Of a stretch of DNA of 64,000 nucleotides, positions 46,796 through 55,306 are shown piece by piece. The position numbers and the translations under genes were made by a program. How positions within the stretch are numbered: position 1 is the stretch's first letter; each line of letters begins with the position of its first letter. The notes beneath the pieces were generated by a model, which ran no database searches, was not told the origin of the DNA, and saw only the letters and a list, made by a program, of their open reading frames with translations. Origin of the DNA: Anaerophaga thermohalophila DSM 12881 (GTDB lineage Bacteria; Bacteroidota; Bacteroidia; Bacteroidales; Marinilabiliaceae); NCBI RefSeq assembly GCF_000191885.1, contig NZ_AEWI01000023.1, positions 1 to 64,000 of the forward strand, given 5' to 3'.

Positions 46796-47695
46796 ATGAG
46801 TAAAATCAGAGTCGCAGTTGTAAGTTACGGAAACATTGGAAAATTTGCCGTGGAAGCTGTTGATGCAGCCCCCGATATGGAACTTGCCGGTGTGGTACGT
46901 CGTTCTGCAGAGAATAATCCTCCCGAGTTGGCCAATGTGAAGGTAGTAAGTGATATTTCGGATTTGGAGAATGTTGACGTAGCAATACTTTGTTCTCCAA
47001 CACGGAAGGTTCCGGAGACTGCGAAAAAAATCATGGAAAAGGGAATATGTACCGTGGATAGTTTTGATATTCATGGCGAAGAGATGCTTAAACTTCGTTC
47101 GCTTCTGGACGAAACCGGGAAAAAGAATCATTCTAAAGCTATAATATCTGCGGGATGGGACCCCGGGAGCGATTCAGTGGTTCGTACGCTACTGAAGGCT
47201 ATGGCCCCCAGGGGACTTACCTATACAAACTTCGGGCCAGGGATGAGCATGGGACATTCTGTTGCAGCAAAAGATAAGGATGGCGTAAAAGATGCGCTTT
47301 CTATGACCATTCCCACCGGTACGGGAATTCACCGGCGCATGGTTTATGTTGAGCTTGAAGACGGTGCCAGTATTGAAAAAGTTACATCTGAGATTAAGTC
47401 AGACAGTTATTTCAGTCATGATGAAACGCATGTAATTGCTGTTCCAAGTGTTGACGAACTTAAAGATATGGGGCATGGCGTTGTGCTTGAGCATAAAGGC
47501 GTTTCCGGAAAGACCCAGAATCAGTTGTTTGAATTTCACATGAAAATTAATAATCCCGCACTTACCTCACAAATACTTGTGTCTTGTGCAAGAGCTGTTT
47601 TGAAACAGCAACCCGGAGCTTATACCATGCCTGAAATTCCTCCGATTGATTATCTTTTCGGAGACAAAGAAACCTTGCTTAAAACTTTGGTTTAG
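46796..47695 (+). CDS. ddh: meso-Diaminopimelate dehydrogenase
   Basis: Ddh reductively aminates tetrahydrodipicolinate to meso-diaminopimelate in one step with NADPH. The 299-residue product opens with a Rossmann motif (VAVVSYGNIGKFAVEA) and has ILCSPTRKVPETA. The substrate-binding stretch SAGWDPGSDSVVRTL is characteristic of the family, and the length is normal. It is transcribed alone in the direction of dapD and ends before a strong terminator. Confidence 0.93.
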   Translation: MSKIRVAVVSYGNIGKFAVEAVDAAPDMELAGVVRRSAENNPPELANVKVVSDISDLENVDVAILCSPTRKVPETAKKIMEKGICTVDSFDIHGEEMLKLRSLLDETGKKNHSKAIISAGWDPGSDSVVRTLLKAMAPRGLTYTNFGPGMSMGHSVAAKDKDGVKDALSMTIPTGTGIHRRMVYVELEDGASIEKVTSEIKSDSYFSHDETHVIAVPSVDELKDMGHGVVLEHKGVSGKTQNQLFEFHMKINNPALTSQILVSCARAVLKQQPGAYTMPEIPPIDYLFGDKETLLKTLV

Positions 47696-47740
47696 TGTAG
47701 AATGAGATTCCAAACATTAATAAATGCCGCTTTGATCTAT

Positions 47741-47840
47741 GCGTTCGGTCTAAAAAGCATCTTTGTTACCAAACTCATTGATGGTTTAAATTTTTGAAAC
47801 GAGCATGACAAGGTTCACACTTATGTATACAAAGATAATT
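47741..47840. repeat. Degenerate A-R composite remnant between ddh and dapD
   Basis: A family A left end (CGGTCTAAAAAGCATC, through AAATTTTTG) joins a reversed R end (GAAACGAGCATGACAAGG) at the same junction as in the composite at 16773-17035. Confidence 0.6.
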
Positions 47841-47906
47841 GATAGCAGGAAGGTCGGATGAGCAAAAAAATGCAAGGGTTAATAACCTGTTTGTCAGGGT
47901 GTCAAT

Positions 47907-47948
47907 AAAATGGCCATTGATAAGATAAATCATTCAATGGCCATTTTT
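47907..47948 (+). terminator. Terminator after ddh
   Basis: A perfect 14-bp stem (AAAATGGCCATTGA with TCAATGGCCATTTT) followed by T residues, about 210 nt beyond the ddh stop and just before dapD. Confidence 0.8.
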
Positions 47949-48021
47949 GTTACAATCGTCGGAGAGGCTTTTCGGGGCAATGGTTTGTTTTGTAAATATT
48001 GTTAAAAGTAAAAACGCTATT

Positions 48022-48843
48022 ATGGAAAATAATTTAAAAGAAAAAGTGGAAAAGGCCTGGGACGACAGGTCACTTTTAGAGCTGGAAGAAACACAGGAAG
48101 CTATCAGAACTGTTATAGACAGACTTGACAGGGGTGAAATCCGGGTTGCTGAACCTTCAAATGAGGATGAATGGAAGGTAAATGACTGGATAAAGAAGGC
48201 GGTGATCCTGTACTTTCCCATGCAAGAGATGGAAACAATTGAATTGGGGCCGTTTGAGTTTCATGATAAAATGGCACTCAAAAGAAATTATAAAGAATTG
48301 GGCGTACGTGTTGTGCCCCATGCGGTTGCCCGTTATGGCGCTTTTATCGGAAGAGGTGTGGTAATGATGCCCTCATACCTGAATATTGGTGCTTATGTGG
48401 ATTCGGGTACGATGGTGGATACCTGGGCTACGGTTGGGAGTTGTGCACAAATCGGGAAGAATGTTCATCTGAGTGGCGGAGTTGGTATAGGAGGTGTACT
48501 GGAGCCGATTCAGGCGGCACCTGTTATTATTGAAGACAATGCTTTTATCGGCTCCCGCTGTATCGTTGTTGAAGGATGCCGTGTTGGGAGAGAAGCTGTT
48601 TTGGGTGCCAATGTAGTATTGACGGGTTCGACAAAAATTATTGATGTCAGTGGAACAGAACCTAAAGAATATAAGGGTTTCGTGCCTCCGAGGTCGGTGG
48701 TTATACCGGGTAGTTATACCAGGAAGTTCCCTGCCGGCGAGTATCAGGTACCTGCAGCCTTAATTATCGGACAACGAAAGGAATCGACAGACAAGAAAAC
48801 CTCTCTTAACAATGCTTTGCGTGACTTTGGCGTGGCGGTCTGA
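48022..48843 (+). CDS. dapD: Tetrahydrodipicolinate N-succinyltransferase
   Basis: DapD transfers succinyl from succinyl-CoA to tetrahydrodipicolinate, the first step of the succinylase branch of lysine/DAP synthesis. The 273-residue product has the hexapeptide-repeat left-handed helix (VNIGAYVDSGTMVDTWATVGSCAQIGKNVHLSGGVGIGGV) and the family-typical N-terminal helical domain. The ATG at 48022 (MENNLKEKVEKAWDDRSLL) is preferred; the frame runs 25 codons further upstream through the terminator. Confidence 0.94.
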   Translation: MENNLKEKVEKAWDDRSLLELEETQEAIRTVIDRLDRGEIRVAEPSNEDEWKVNDWIKKAVILYFPMQEMETIELGPFEFHDKMALKRNYKELGVRVVPHAVARYGAFIGRGVVMMPSYLNIGAYVDSGTMVDTWATVGSCAQIGKNVHLSGGVGIGGVLEPIQAAPVIIEDNAFIGSRCIVVEGCRVGREAVLGANVVLTGSTKIIDVSGTEPKEYKGFVPPRSVVIPGSYTRKFPAGEYQVPAALIIGQRKESTDKKTSLNNALRDFGVAV

Positions 48844-48985
48844 CCTCTTATCGCCAAAGTTGCAAAGAGACAAAGGAAAAATAGGAGGAGCCGGGAGTCG
48901 TTGCGTATTATTGCGGCTTGCGGCTTTTTATATATGATGTTTCTTTTTTCTTGTCGTGAAATTTCAGAATTAAAAATCCTTTTAT

Positions 48986-49125
48986 GAGCCCGGTCTAAAA
49001 AGCATCTTTGTTGCCAACCTCGTTGTTGTTTTAAATTTTGCATCCTCATTAACAACAAGTTAACTCCGGTACAAAAATTTAAAACGCCTGGATTTTGACA
49101 AAAATATGCTTTTTATACTGCACTC
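48986..49125. mobile_element. Family A MITE-like element upstream of tsaC
   Basis: 140 bp between GAGCCCGGTCTAAAAAGC and GCTTTTTATACTGCACTC, with perfect 6-bp direct repeats TTTTAT on both sides (48980-48985, 49126-49131). It fills most of the dapD-tsaC gap. Confidence 0.9.
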
Positions 49126-49158
49126 TTTTATATTTGATAAAGATAAAATGATGATGTT

Positions 49159-49728
49159 ATGGATTATCAGGAAGACTTAAGGAAAGCGGTTGAAGTGCTT
49201 CAAAAGGGGGGACTTATTCTTTATCCTACCGATACCATTTGGGGAATAGGTTGTGATGCCACAAATCCGGATGCTGTCAGACGAGTATATGCATTAAAAC
49301 AACGTGCCGACAGTAAAAGTATGTTGGTGCTTGTAGGGAATGAAGTCAGACTGAATGCTTATATTCAGGAAGTTCCCGAAATGGCGTACAATCTTATTGA
49401 ATTATCTGATAAACCGTTGACAATTATTTACCCCGGTGGGAAGAATCTTGCGGAGAATTTGCTTGCAGAAGATGGCAGTATTGGCATTCGTGTAACGAAA
49501 GAAGCTTTTTCGCGTGCGTTATGTCAGAAATTCCGGAAACCTGTGGTGTCCACCTCGGCCAATGTGAGCGGTGATCCTTCACCTTCAAATTTCAGTGAGA
49601 TCAGCGAAACAATCGTTAAGGGTGTTGATTATGTGGTAAAATATCGCCGGGAGGAAATGAATAATCCTGCTCCTTCCGGCATTATAAAGCTGGGAGTGGA
49701 TGGTCAGGTTAAGGTAATCCGGGAGTGA
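49159..49728 (+). CDS. tsaC: L-threonylcarbamoyladenylate synthase (Sua5/TsaC family)
   Basis: The enzyme makes threonylcarbamoyl-AMP for the t6A modification of tRNAs that read ANN codons. The 189-residue product is the short TsaC/YrdC type without a Sua5 domain. Typical motifs are YPTDTIWGIGCDA near the start (nucleotide site), KQRADSKSM and a C-terminal VSTSANVSGDPSP. It lies after dapD and immediately before a thioesterase gene. Confidence 0.92.
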   Translation: MDYQEDLRKAVEVLQKGGLILYPTDTIWGIGCDATNPDAVRRVYALKQRADSKSMLVLVGNEVRLNAYIQEVPEMAYNLIELSDKPLTIIYPGGKNLAENLLAEDGSIGIRVTKEAFSRALCQKFRKPVVSTSANVSGDPSPSNFSEISETIVKGVDYVVKYRREEMNNPAPSGIIKLGVDGQVKVIRE

Positions 49729-49775
49729 GATACTTGTTTGTCGGTTGATTTTTGTACTTTTCCTTAAAAAACAAT

Positions 49776-50201
49776 ATGAAGATTTCAGATTTTAAACACA
49801 GATTACCCGTTCAGATGCGTTTTAGCGATGTGGACGGTTTAGGACATGTCAATAACGGGGTGTATAATGACTATTATGACCTGGGTCGTATGTATTACAT
49901 GCAGGAAGTGTTGGGATGGCTTCCCGGAGATACTTCACGTGACGACCAGCTGGTTGTGGTGAATACGAAAACAGACTTCATGAGCCAAATATTTCTTGGG
50001 CAATCCATTGAAGTTCTTACCCGTGTTGTAAAGCTCGGCAACAAAAGCCTGAAAATGGTGCAGTGGATTGTTGAGAAAGGTTCGGATGAGCCACTTTCAG
50101 TATGTGAATCGGTGATGTCCGGATTTCGGAGAAGTAGCGGAACGTCTTTCGTTTTGCCGGAGGAGTGGCGTAGTGCTGTTAGAGCGTATGAGAATTTTTA
50201 G
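49776..50201 (+). CDS. Acyl-CoA thioesterase, hotdog fold
   Basis: A 141-residue 4HBT-type thioesterase. The N-terminal catalytic helix reads FSDVDGLGHVNNGVYNDYYDLGR (Asp in the DxxGHVNN motif), followed by the central beta strands (VVNTKTDFMSQIFLGQSIEVLTRVVKLGNKSLKMVQWI). The natural acyl-CoA substrate is unknown. It is 47 nt after tsaC, probably co-transcribed. The ATG at 49776 is preferred to an ATG eight codons upstream. Confidence 0.88.
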   Translation: MKISDFKHRLPVQMRFSDVDGLGHVNNGVYNDYYDLGRMYYMQEVLGWLPGDTSRDDQLVVVNTKTDFMSQIFLGQSIEVLTRVVKLGNKSLKMVQWIVEKGSDEPLSVCESVMSGFRRSSGTSFVLPEEWRSAVRAYENF

Positions 50202-50287
50202 CCAAATTGAGCGATTCCGCCAATGGTGACGATAGATATTAGTACAAGGATGATAGCAGTATCGGCGGTAAGGGTTTTTCTCAGCAT
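50198..50287 (-). CDS. Candidate 29-residue small membrane protein
   Basis: A short frame with a basic start (MLRKTL), then a hydrophobic segment (TAIILVLISIVTIGGIA) able to span the membrane. It converges with and just overlaps the thioesterase stop. Its Ile/Val/Thr-rich composition recalls leader peptides, but no gene follows on this strand. No clear ribosome binding site is seen, so its reality is uncertain. Confidence 0.3.
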   Translation of the reverse strand: MLRKTLTADTAIILVLISIVTIGGIAQFG

Positions 50288-50460
50288 AAGATTAAATTGG
50301 TTTTGCTGTGGATGTAGATAATATTTTTTCGAAGATACTAACACTTTGATTTATATAGTAATAGTCAGTTGAAAAATCAAACGCCGTATTGCGTTAACGT
50401 AAGGCCTTTGTGATGAGATGGTTATAGCTGATCCTCAAGGTTCAAAAATAATTAACTGCA

Positions 50461-50997
50461 CTAACTATCTGTTGCGTTTATATCCAGAAGTCCGTCGGGC
50501 AGTTCCAGCTCAATTGTTTTTGCTTCGTGATTAATGTTCACAATAAATTCCTGCGCTATTGGAATCATGATTTCATCGTTTGGTGTATTTATGATAAATA
50601 GCGGATTCCCTGTAATGTTACGAATACCTGTTATTTTGCCGATAAGTCCTGCTTTTCTGTCAACTGCCTGATAACCGGTTAAGGCGTTGAGATATGTCAT
50701 CCCTGCCGGCGCTTTGGTAATCTCTTCAGTAGAAAGGTATACTGTACAATCCATCAATGCTTTGATTTTGTTTTCTGAAGAAAGAAAAGGCGATTTTACG
50801 AGGATTATGTCATCGGACTTATACCGGAAACCACTAACGCGGAAGGGGACAAGACCGTTGTCTATTTCAACAAAAATAAACGAAGGTTCCATATCGTAAA
50901 CCTCTGTTTCGGGGAAAAGTCTTATGGCTGCTTCTCCTCCGGTTCCGTGCGGTTTGGCTATTTTGCCGACAGGTATGAAATTGGATTTCTCAAACAT
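50461..50997 (-). CDS. rimM: Ribosome maturation factor RimM
   Basis: RimM helps 30S maturation by binding S19. The 178-residue product has the N-terminal barrel motif VGKIAKPHGTGGEAAIRLF, then the PRC-barrel half (MTYLNALTGYQAVDRKAGLIGKITGI) and the MIPIAQEFI stretch. The start is the ATG at 50997. It stands alone; rpsP and trmD are not adjacent in this window. Confidence 0.92.
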   Translation of the reverse strand: MFEKSNFIPVGKIAKPHGTGGEAAIRLFPETEVYDMEPSFIFVEIDNGLVPFRVSGFRYKSDDIILVKSPFLSSENKIKALMDCTVYLSTEEITKAPAGMTYLNALTGYQAVDRKAGLIGKITGIRNITGNPLFIINTPNDEIMIPIAQEFIVNINHEAKTIELELPDGLLDINATDS

Positions 50998-51042
50998 GAT
51001 ACGAAAATACAATTGTTTGATCAAAAGAGATACAACAGACAG

Positions 51043-51074
51043 AAAAAAACCTCTCCAAAGTTAATCGGAGAGGT
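51043..51074 (-). terminator. Terminator of tkt
   Basis: GGAGAGGT pairs with ACCTCTCC across a 10-nt loop, followed on the minus strand by seven T residues, 28 nt after the tkt stop. Confidence 0.85.
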
Positions 51075-51101
51075 CTTTAAAGGCAACGTTACAGCGGCTT
51101 A

Positions 51102-53129
51102 TTACAAATTCAGGAATTTGCAAACCGCGTCGTAAACTGCTTTTCCGGTAAATCCAAATTTCTCATCAAGAACTTTGTAGGGTGCTGAATAGCCAAAGTG
51201 GTCCAGACCTGTGGCCAGGCCGTTGGGGCCTGTCAGACCTTCAATGGTTACCGGCAGTCCTGCTGTAAGACCGAATCTGGGAATATCGTCCGGTAGAACT
51301 TCTTTTTGATACTCTTTTGGCTGGTTTCTGAAGAGTCCTTCTGAAATAGCAGAAACTACTTGTATCTTTAGTCCTTTTTCTTTTCGCAGAAGTTCAGCTC
51401 CTTCCACCATAGTAGAAACTTCGGAACCATTACCTACCATAATCAGGTCGGTTTTGCCTTCATCTTTTTGAACGATGTATGCTCCTTTTTTAGCACCCAA
51501 AGCCCTGTGATAGCTGCTTTCGGGCAGATTTGGAATGTTTTGGCGGGAAAGGATCAATGCCGTTGGTGTTTTTGTATTTTCCATGGCCATTTGCCATGCA
51601 ACAGTTGTTTCGTTGGCATCGGCCGGACGAAGCACCAGCATGCTGTTTTCTCCTTTATGGTTCTTCAGTTTTTCCAAAAGGCGAATTTGTGCTTCCTGCT
51701 CAACCGGCTGGTGAGTGGGACCATCTTCTCCGACACGGAAAGCATCGTGTGTCCAGACATATTTTACAGGCAGTTGCATAAGGGCTGCCATACGAACGGC
51801 AGGTTTCATATAGTCGGAAAACACGAAGAAGGTTCCACATACCGGGATAACACCCCCATGCAATGCCATACCATTGGCCAATGCCGCCATTGTCAGTTCA
51901 GAAACGCCCGTGTGAACAAATTGTCCGGAGTAGTCACCTTTTGTCATGGGTTGTGTTTTCTTCAGAAAACCATCTGTTTTGTCTGAGTTGCTCAGGTCGG
52001 CCGACATAACAATCATATTTTCCACGTGATCTGCAAAATGCGACAGAACAGTTCCTGACGAAGCACGGGATGCTGAATTTGGTTTTTGTTCAATGGCTGC
52101 ATAATCAATATGCGGGACTTCGCTGTTGAAAAATTTATGGAATTTTTCGGCAAGTTCCGGGTTTGCCTTTTCCCAGGCCTGCTGCTCGGCTTTTTTACGT
52201 TCGGCCTGAACAGCTTTTTTTTCCATTACTTCTTTATAATATTCTGCTACATCAGGGAAAATAGCAAATGGTTGCTCAGGGTTTCCACCCAGGTTCTCGA
52301 TGGTTTTTCTGAACGATGCACCGGCGGCACTCAACGGTTGACCGTGAATGGATACTTTGCGTTCGAAAGATTCTCCGTCTTCTGTTACAGCTCCTTTTCC
52401 CATAATGGTCTTTCCAATGATAAGGAAAGGTTTGTCGGTTGTCTTTTTTGCTTCGTCTAGTGCTTCGCGAATCTGGGAATGATCATGACCGTCGATGGTT
52501 TTTACCGCCCATCCCCATGATTCATATTTTTTGGCGGTATCTTCTATTGATACGAGCTTTGTTTCGGTTGAAAGCTGGATGTCGTTGGAGTCGTAAAACA
52601 TAATCAGATTTCCGAGTCCGAGAAACCCGGCCAGACGACCGGCTCCCTGAGATATCTCTTCCTGAATGCCTCCGTCTGAGATGAAAGTGTAGATGGTATG
52701 TGAACTCCAGAGTCCGAATTTCTGGGAAAGAAATTTTTCGGCAATAGCTGCTCCGACAGCTATTGTATGGCCTTGTCCAAGCGGGCCTGAAGTGTTCTCT
52801 ATGCCTCGTTCCACCTCCAGTTCGGGGTGACCTGGTGTGGGACTTCCCCACTGACGGAAATTGGCGAGTTCTTCCATGGTATAAGAACCGGTAAGCGCCA
52901 ACTGCGAATAGAGCATGGGTGACATGTGACCCGGGTCAAGGAAGAAACGATCGCGAAGTTCCCATGCCCGGTTATTCGGGTCAAAATCCATATATTCTGA
53001 GAAGAGGATATGAATGAAGTCGGCACCTCCCATAGCGCCACCGGGGTGACCTGATTTGGCTTTCTCTACCATAGCAGCCGAAAGCACACGTATATTGTCC
53101 GCGGCTCTTTTTGCAATGTCTGTACTCAT
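51102..53129 (-). CDS. tkt: Transketolase
   Basis: Thiamine diphosphate enzyme that moves two-carbon units in the pentose phosphate pathway. From ATG 53129 the product has 675 residues. Key stretches are KAKSGHPGGAMGGADF (start), the TPP motif from ISDGGIQEEISQ with DSNDIQLS, the DHSQIREAL loop, and in the second domain DAFRVGEDGPTHQPVEQ. The C-terminal domain is complete. A candidate -7 box lies at 53190-53197. Confidence 0.96.
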   Translation of the reverse strand: MSTDIAKRAADNIRVLSAAMVEKAKSGHPGGAMGGADFIHILFSEYMDFDPNNRAWELRDRFFLDPGHMSPMLYSQLALTGSYTMEELANFRQWGSPTPGHPELEVERGIENTSGPLGQGHTIAVGAAIAEKFLSQKFGLWSSHTIYTFISDGGIQEEISQGAGRLAGFLGLGNLIMFYDSNDIQLSTETKLVSIEDTAKKYESWGWAVKTIDGHDHSQIREALDEAKKTTDKPFLIIGKTIMGKGAVTEDGESFERKVSIHGQPLSAAGASFRKTIENLGGNPEQPFAIFPDVAEYYKEVMEKKAVQAERKKAEQQAWEKANPELAEKFHKFFNSEVPHIDYAAIEQKPNSASRASSGTVLSHFADHVENMIVMSADLSNSDKTDGFLKKTQPMTKGDYSGQFVHTGVSELTMAALANGMALHGGVIPVCGTFFVFSDYMKPAVRMAALMQLPVKYVWTHDAFRVGEDGPTHQPVEQEAQIRLLEKLKNHKGENSMLVLRPADANETTVAWQMAMENTKTPTALILSRQNIPNLPESSYHRALGAKKGAYIVQKDEGKTDLIMVGNGSEVSTMVEGAELLRKEKGLKIQVVSAISEGLFRNQPKEYQKEVLPDDIPRFGLTAGLPVTIEGLTGPNGLATGLDHFGYSAPYKVLDEKFGFTGKAVYDAVCKFLNL

Positions 53130-53189
53130 AATATTGTCGGTTTTGATTTGTTTATCTGTTCTGGTCTGTTCTTTTAAATTTTTTATTTG

Positions 53190-53197
53190 CAAATATA
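53190..53197 (-). promoter_or_regulatory. Candidate -7 box of tkt
   Basis: TATATTTG on the minus strand, 60 nt before the tkt ATG; a CTG 20 nt further upstream is a weak -33. Confidence 0.5.
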
Positions 53198-53243
53198 TAA
53201 AATCAGTCTGTTATTTTCAGATAAAAACCAGTTAATGATAATT

Positions 53244-53387
53244 GAGTGTAGTATAAAAAGCCTTCAAACTGCTGATTTTTACCATTTTTACCCCTGACCC
53301 CTAAAGGGGAACTGCTAAAAATCAGCAGTTTGAAAAAGTCCCCCCTTTAGGGGATTTAGGGGTCAAAAGGCGTTTTAGACTGCACTC
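53244..53387. mobile_element. Family B MITE-like element upstream of tkt
   Basis: 144 bp, nearly identical to the copy at 32052-32194 over its full length. Perfect 6-bp direct repeats ATAATT lie at 53238-53243 and 53388-53393. The ends are GAGTGTAGTATAAAAAGC and GTTTTAGACTGCACTC. Confidence 0.9.
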
Positions 53388-53552
53388 ATAATTATCAAAA
53401 CAAAAGTAATTATTTTTTTTAGCAAGGGGAAATAAATAGTAAATAGTACTTTTAAAATAGTAAATGATATTTTTCAAGCCTGAGTTATTGCTATGAGTAC
53501 GCATTTTTGTAATGAACCGCTAATATTAACTGATAATTGGTAATTTTGAAGC

Positions 53553-53687
53553 CACAATGTAATTGGCATGAAAAGACTTTTGGGTGTGGCCTTATAGATA
53601 AATAATAGATTTTAATGCGTTTTCAAAAATCTGACGCACAATTGATGAGGCCACTGCTAAAAGTCTCTTTTTGCCAATTACATTGTG
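53553..53687. mobile_element. Family D palindromic element
   Basis: 135 bp with perfect 16-bp terminal inverted repeats (CACAATGTAATTGGCA and TGCCAATTACATTGTG) and further inner pairing (GTGGCCT with AGGCCAC, AAAAGACTTTT with AAAAGTCTCTTTT). Single copy in the window; no target duplication found. Confidence 0.7.
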
Positions 53688-53692
53688 ACAGG

Positions 53693-53770
53693 AAAATTTT
53701 AAATCCTCATTAACAATTAGTTATTTTCGGTTTAGAAATTTTCTGTACCTCGATCTTGATAAAAACAGGT
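53693..53770. repeat. Diverged family A fragment
   Basis: TTTTAAATCCTCATTAACA and following bases match the centre of family A copies, without the terminal repeats. The rest of the 53388-53823 gap apart from family D holds nothing I recognise. Confidence 0.5.
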
Positions 53771-53823
53771 CATTTGGGAACAGACTTATTGATCTATATA
53801 TCAGACATTAAAAAAGCGATTTT

Positions 53824-54954
53824 ATGAAGATTGTCATCGATGACAAAATTTTGTTTGTGAAAGGTGTGCTTGATTCTTTGGCGGATGTTACTTATTTGCC
53901 GGGGGCTTCGATCGGCGCCGTGGATGTAAAGGATGCCGACGGACTGATTGTTCGTACCCGGACAAAAGTGAATCGCGAATTGCTGGAGGGCAGCAATGTT
54001 AAGGCTGTTGTTTCGGCTACGATAGGTACTGACCACATGGATATACCCTGGCTCGAGGAAAACAACATAGCATGGGCCAATGCGCCGGGGTGCAATTCGG
54101 GTTCGGTAAAGCAATACATTGCATCGGTTTTTGCTGCCTTGGAGATGAATTATTTTCCCCTGAGAGGAAAAACACTTGGCATAATCGGAGTTGGTAATGT
54201 TGGCAGTAAGGTGGTCGCTGTAGGAAAAGCATTCGGGATGAAGGTGTTGCTGAATGATCCTCCGCGAAAAGAAAAAGAGCCGGACTTTCCTAATGTTGAT
54301 CTTAACGTGCTGTTGCAATTGTCGGATGTGGTAACTTTTCATGTGCCACTTACAAGAGAGGGTAAATATCCAACTTATCACTTGCTGAATGATACTACCC
54401 TTTTGATGATGAAGCGTGGTAGTGTACTTATAAATTCTTCGAGAGGCGAGGTTGTGAATGAACGGGTTTTGATGAAAGGTCTGAGTTCTGGCCTTATAGA
54501 AAGAGGCGTTTTGGATGTTTGGGAAAATGAACCTGAAATTTCACTCGAGTTGCAAAGACGCCTGATGATAGGGACCCCTCATATTGCCGGGTATGCTGTT
54601 GATGGAAAAGCCAATGGCTCGGCGGCAGCCATCCGTTTTATGAGCCGTCAGTTTCACCTGGGGCTCGATGAGTGGTATCCTGAAAATTTACCCGTTCCAG
54701 GGGATATGACTGTTTCAATAGATGATGGAGATGAACGTCTGAACCTTAGAATTGCCAAGGCCGTTGCTGCGACTTACGATGTCACTGAAGATTCCCGGAG
54801 GTTAACCGAAAATCCTGAAAAATTTGAAGAGTTGCGGGGAAATTACCCGGTTCGACGTGAGTTTCCGGTCTGGACGGTTAAGATTCCGAAAGGGGATGAT
54901 GATCTAAAGTATGCCCTGGAGTTACTCGGATTTATGGTTGCTGAGAGGGAGTGA
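53824..54954 (+). CDS. pdxB: Erythronate-4-phosphate dehydrogenase
   Basis: PdxB catalyses the second step of the DXP-independent part of pyridoxal phosphate synthesis. The 376-residue product belongs to the D-2-hydroxyacid dehydrogenase family: NAD motif LGIIGVGNVGSKV near residues 119-131, catalytic Arg in INSSRGEVV, and the His in GTPHIAGYAVDGKANG. The last residue group and the C-terminal PdxB dimerisation domain (from about 290) separate it from SerA-like enzymes. No other pdx gene is adjacent. Confidence 0.92.
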   Translation: MKIVIDDKILFVKGVLDSLADVTYLPGASIGAVDVKDADGLIVRTRTKVNRELLEGSNVKAVVSATIGTDHMDIPWLEENNIAWANAPGCNSGSVKQYIASVFAALEMNYFPLRGKTLGIIGVGNVGSKVVAVGKAFGMKVLLNDPPRKEKEPDFPNVDLNVLLQLSDVVTFHVPLTREGKYPTYHLLNDTTLLMMKRGSVLINSSRGEVVNERVLMKGLSSGLIERGVLDVWENEPEISLELQRRLMIGTPHIAGYAVDGKANGSAAAIRFMSRQFHLGLDEWYPENLPVPGDMTVSIDDGDERLNLRIAKAVAATYDVTEDSRRLTENPEKFEELRGNYPVRREFPVWTVKIPKGDDDLKYALELLGFMVAERE

Positions 54955-55054
54955 CGGTTTATTGTGCATAATTTTTAACAATTTGTTTTCATTCCGGTTA
55001 CAATAGATTCTTTCTGTGTGATTAATCTTGTATCAGAATTCTAACGGATATTCG

Positions 55055-55282
55055 ATGCAAAACATTAAAAACGTCAAAACACGGAAGGTAAAAGCGACAG
55101 TTATTCCCGGCATGTACCCCGGAACTTATGCCTGCAAAGCCACCCGGATTCTTGATTATTTGAAGGGAATAAATCCTGAGAAATTGGTGCTTAATGGAGA
55201 AATTGTTGATGGATGGCATCTCTCCCGATCCTATTTTTCAGTCTCTCATCTTAAAGTTTTACGTCAACTTATCAAAATGTAG
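55055..55282 (+). pseudogene. Truncated LpxH-like metallophosphoesterase remnant
   Basis: A 75-codon frame matching only the N-terminal part of Bacteroidota UDP-2,3-diacylglucosamine diphosphatase-like enzymes (GTYACKATRILDYLKGINPEKLVLNGEIVDGW). Two metal motifs are changed: the usual SDxHLG has become GMYPG, and NGD has become NGE. The frame stops where the rest (about 170 residues) should continue, and the glycosyltransferase that normally follows starts 25 nt later. It is almost certainly inactive. Confidence 0.75.
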
Positions 55283-55306
55283 GAAACGGGACTAAAACTA
55301 TTTCAG

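Noticed and set aside
55028-55054. TTG start for the phosphoesterase remnant
   Set aside because: The ATG at 55055 is a better start, and the gene is a remnant in either case.
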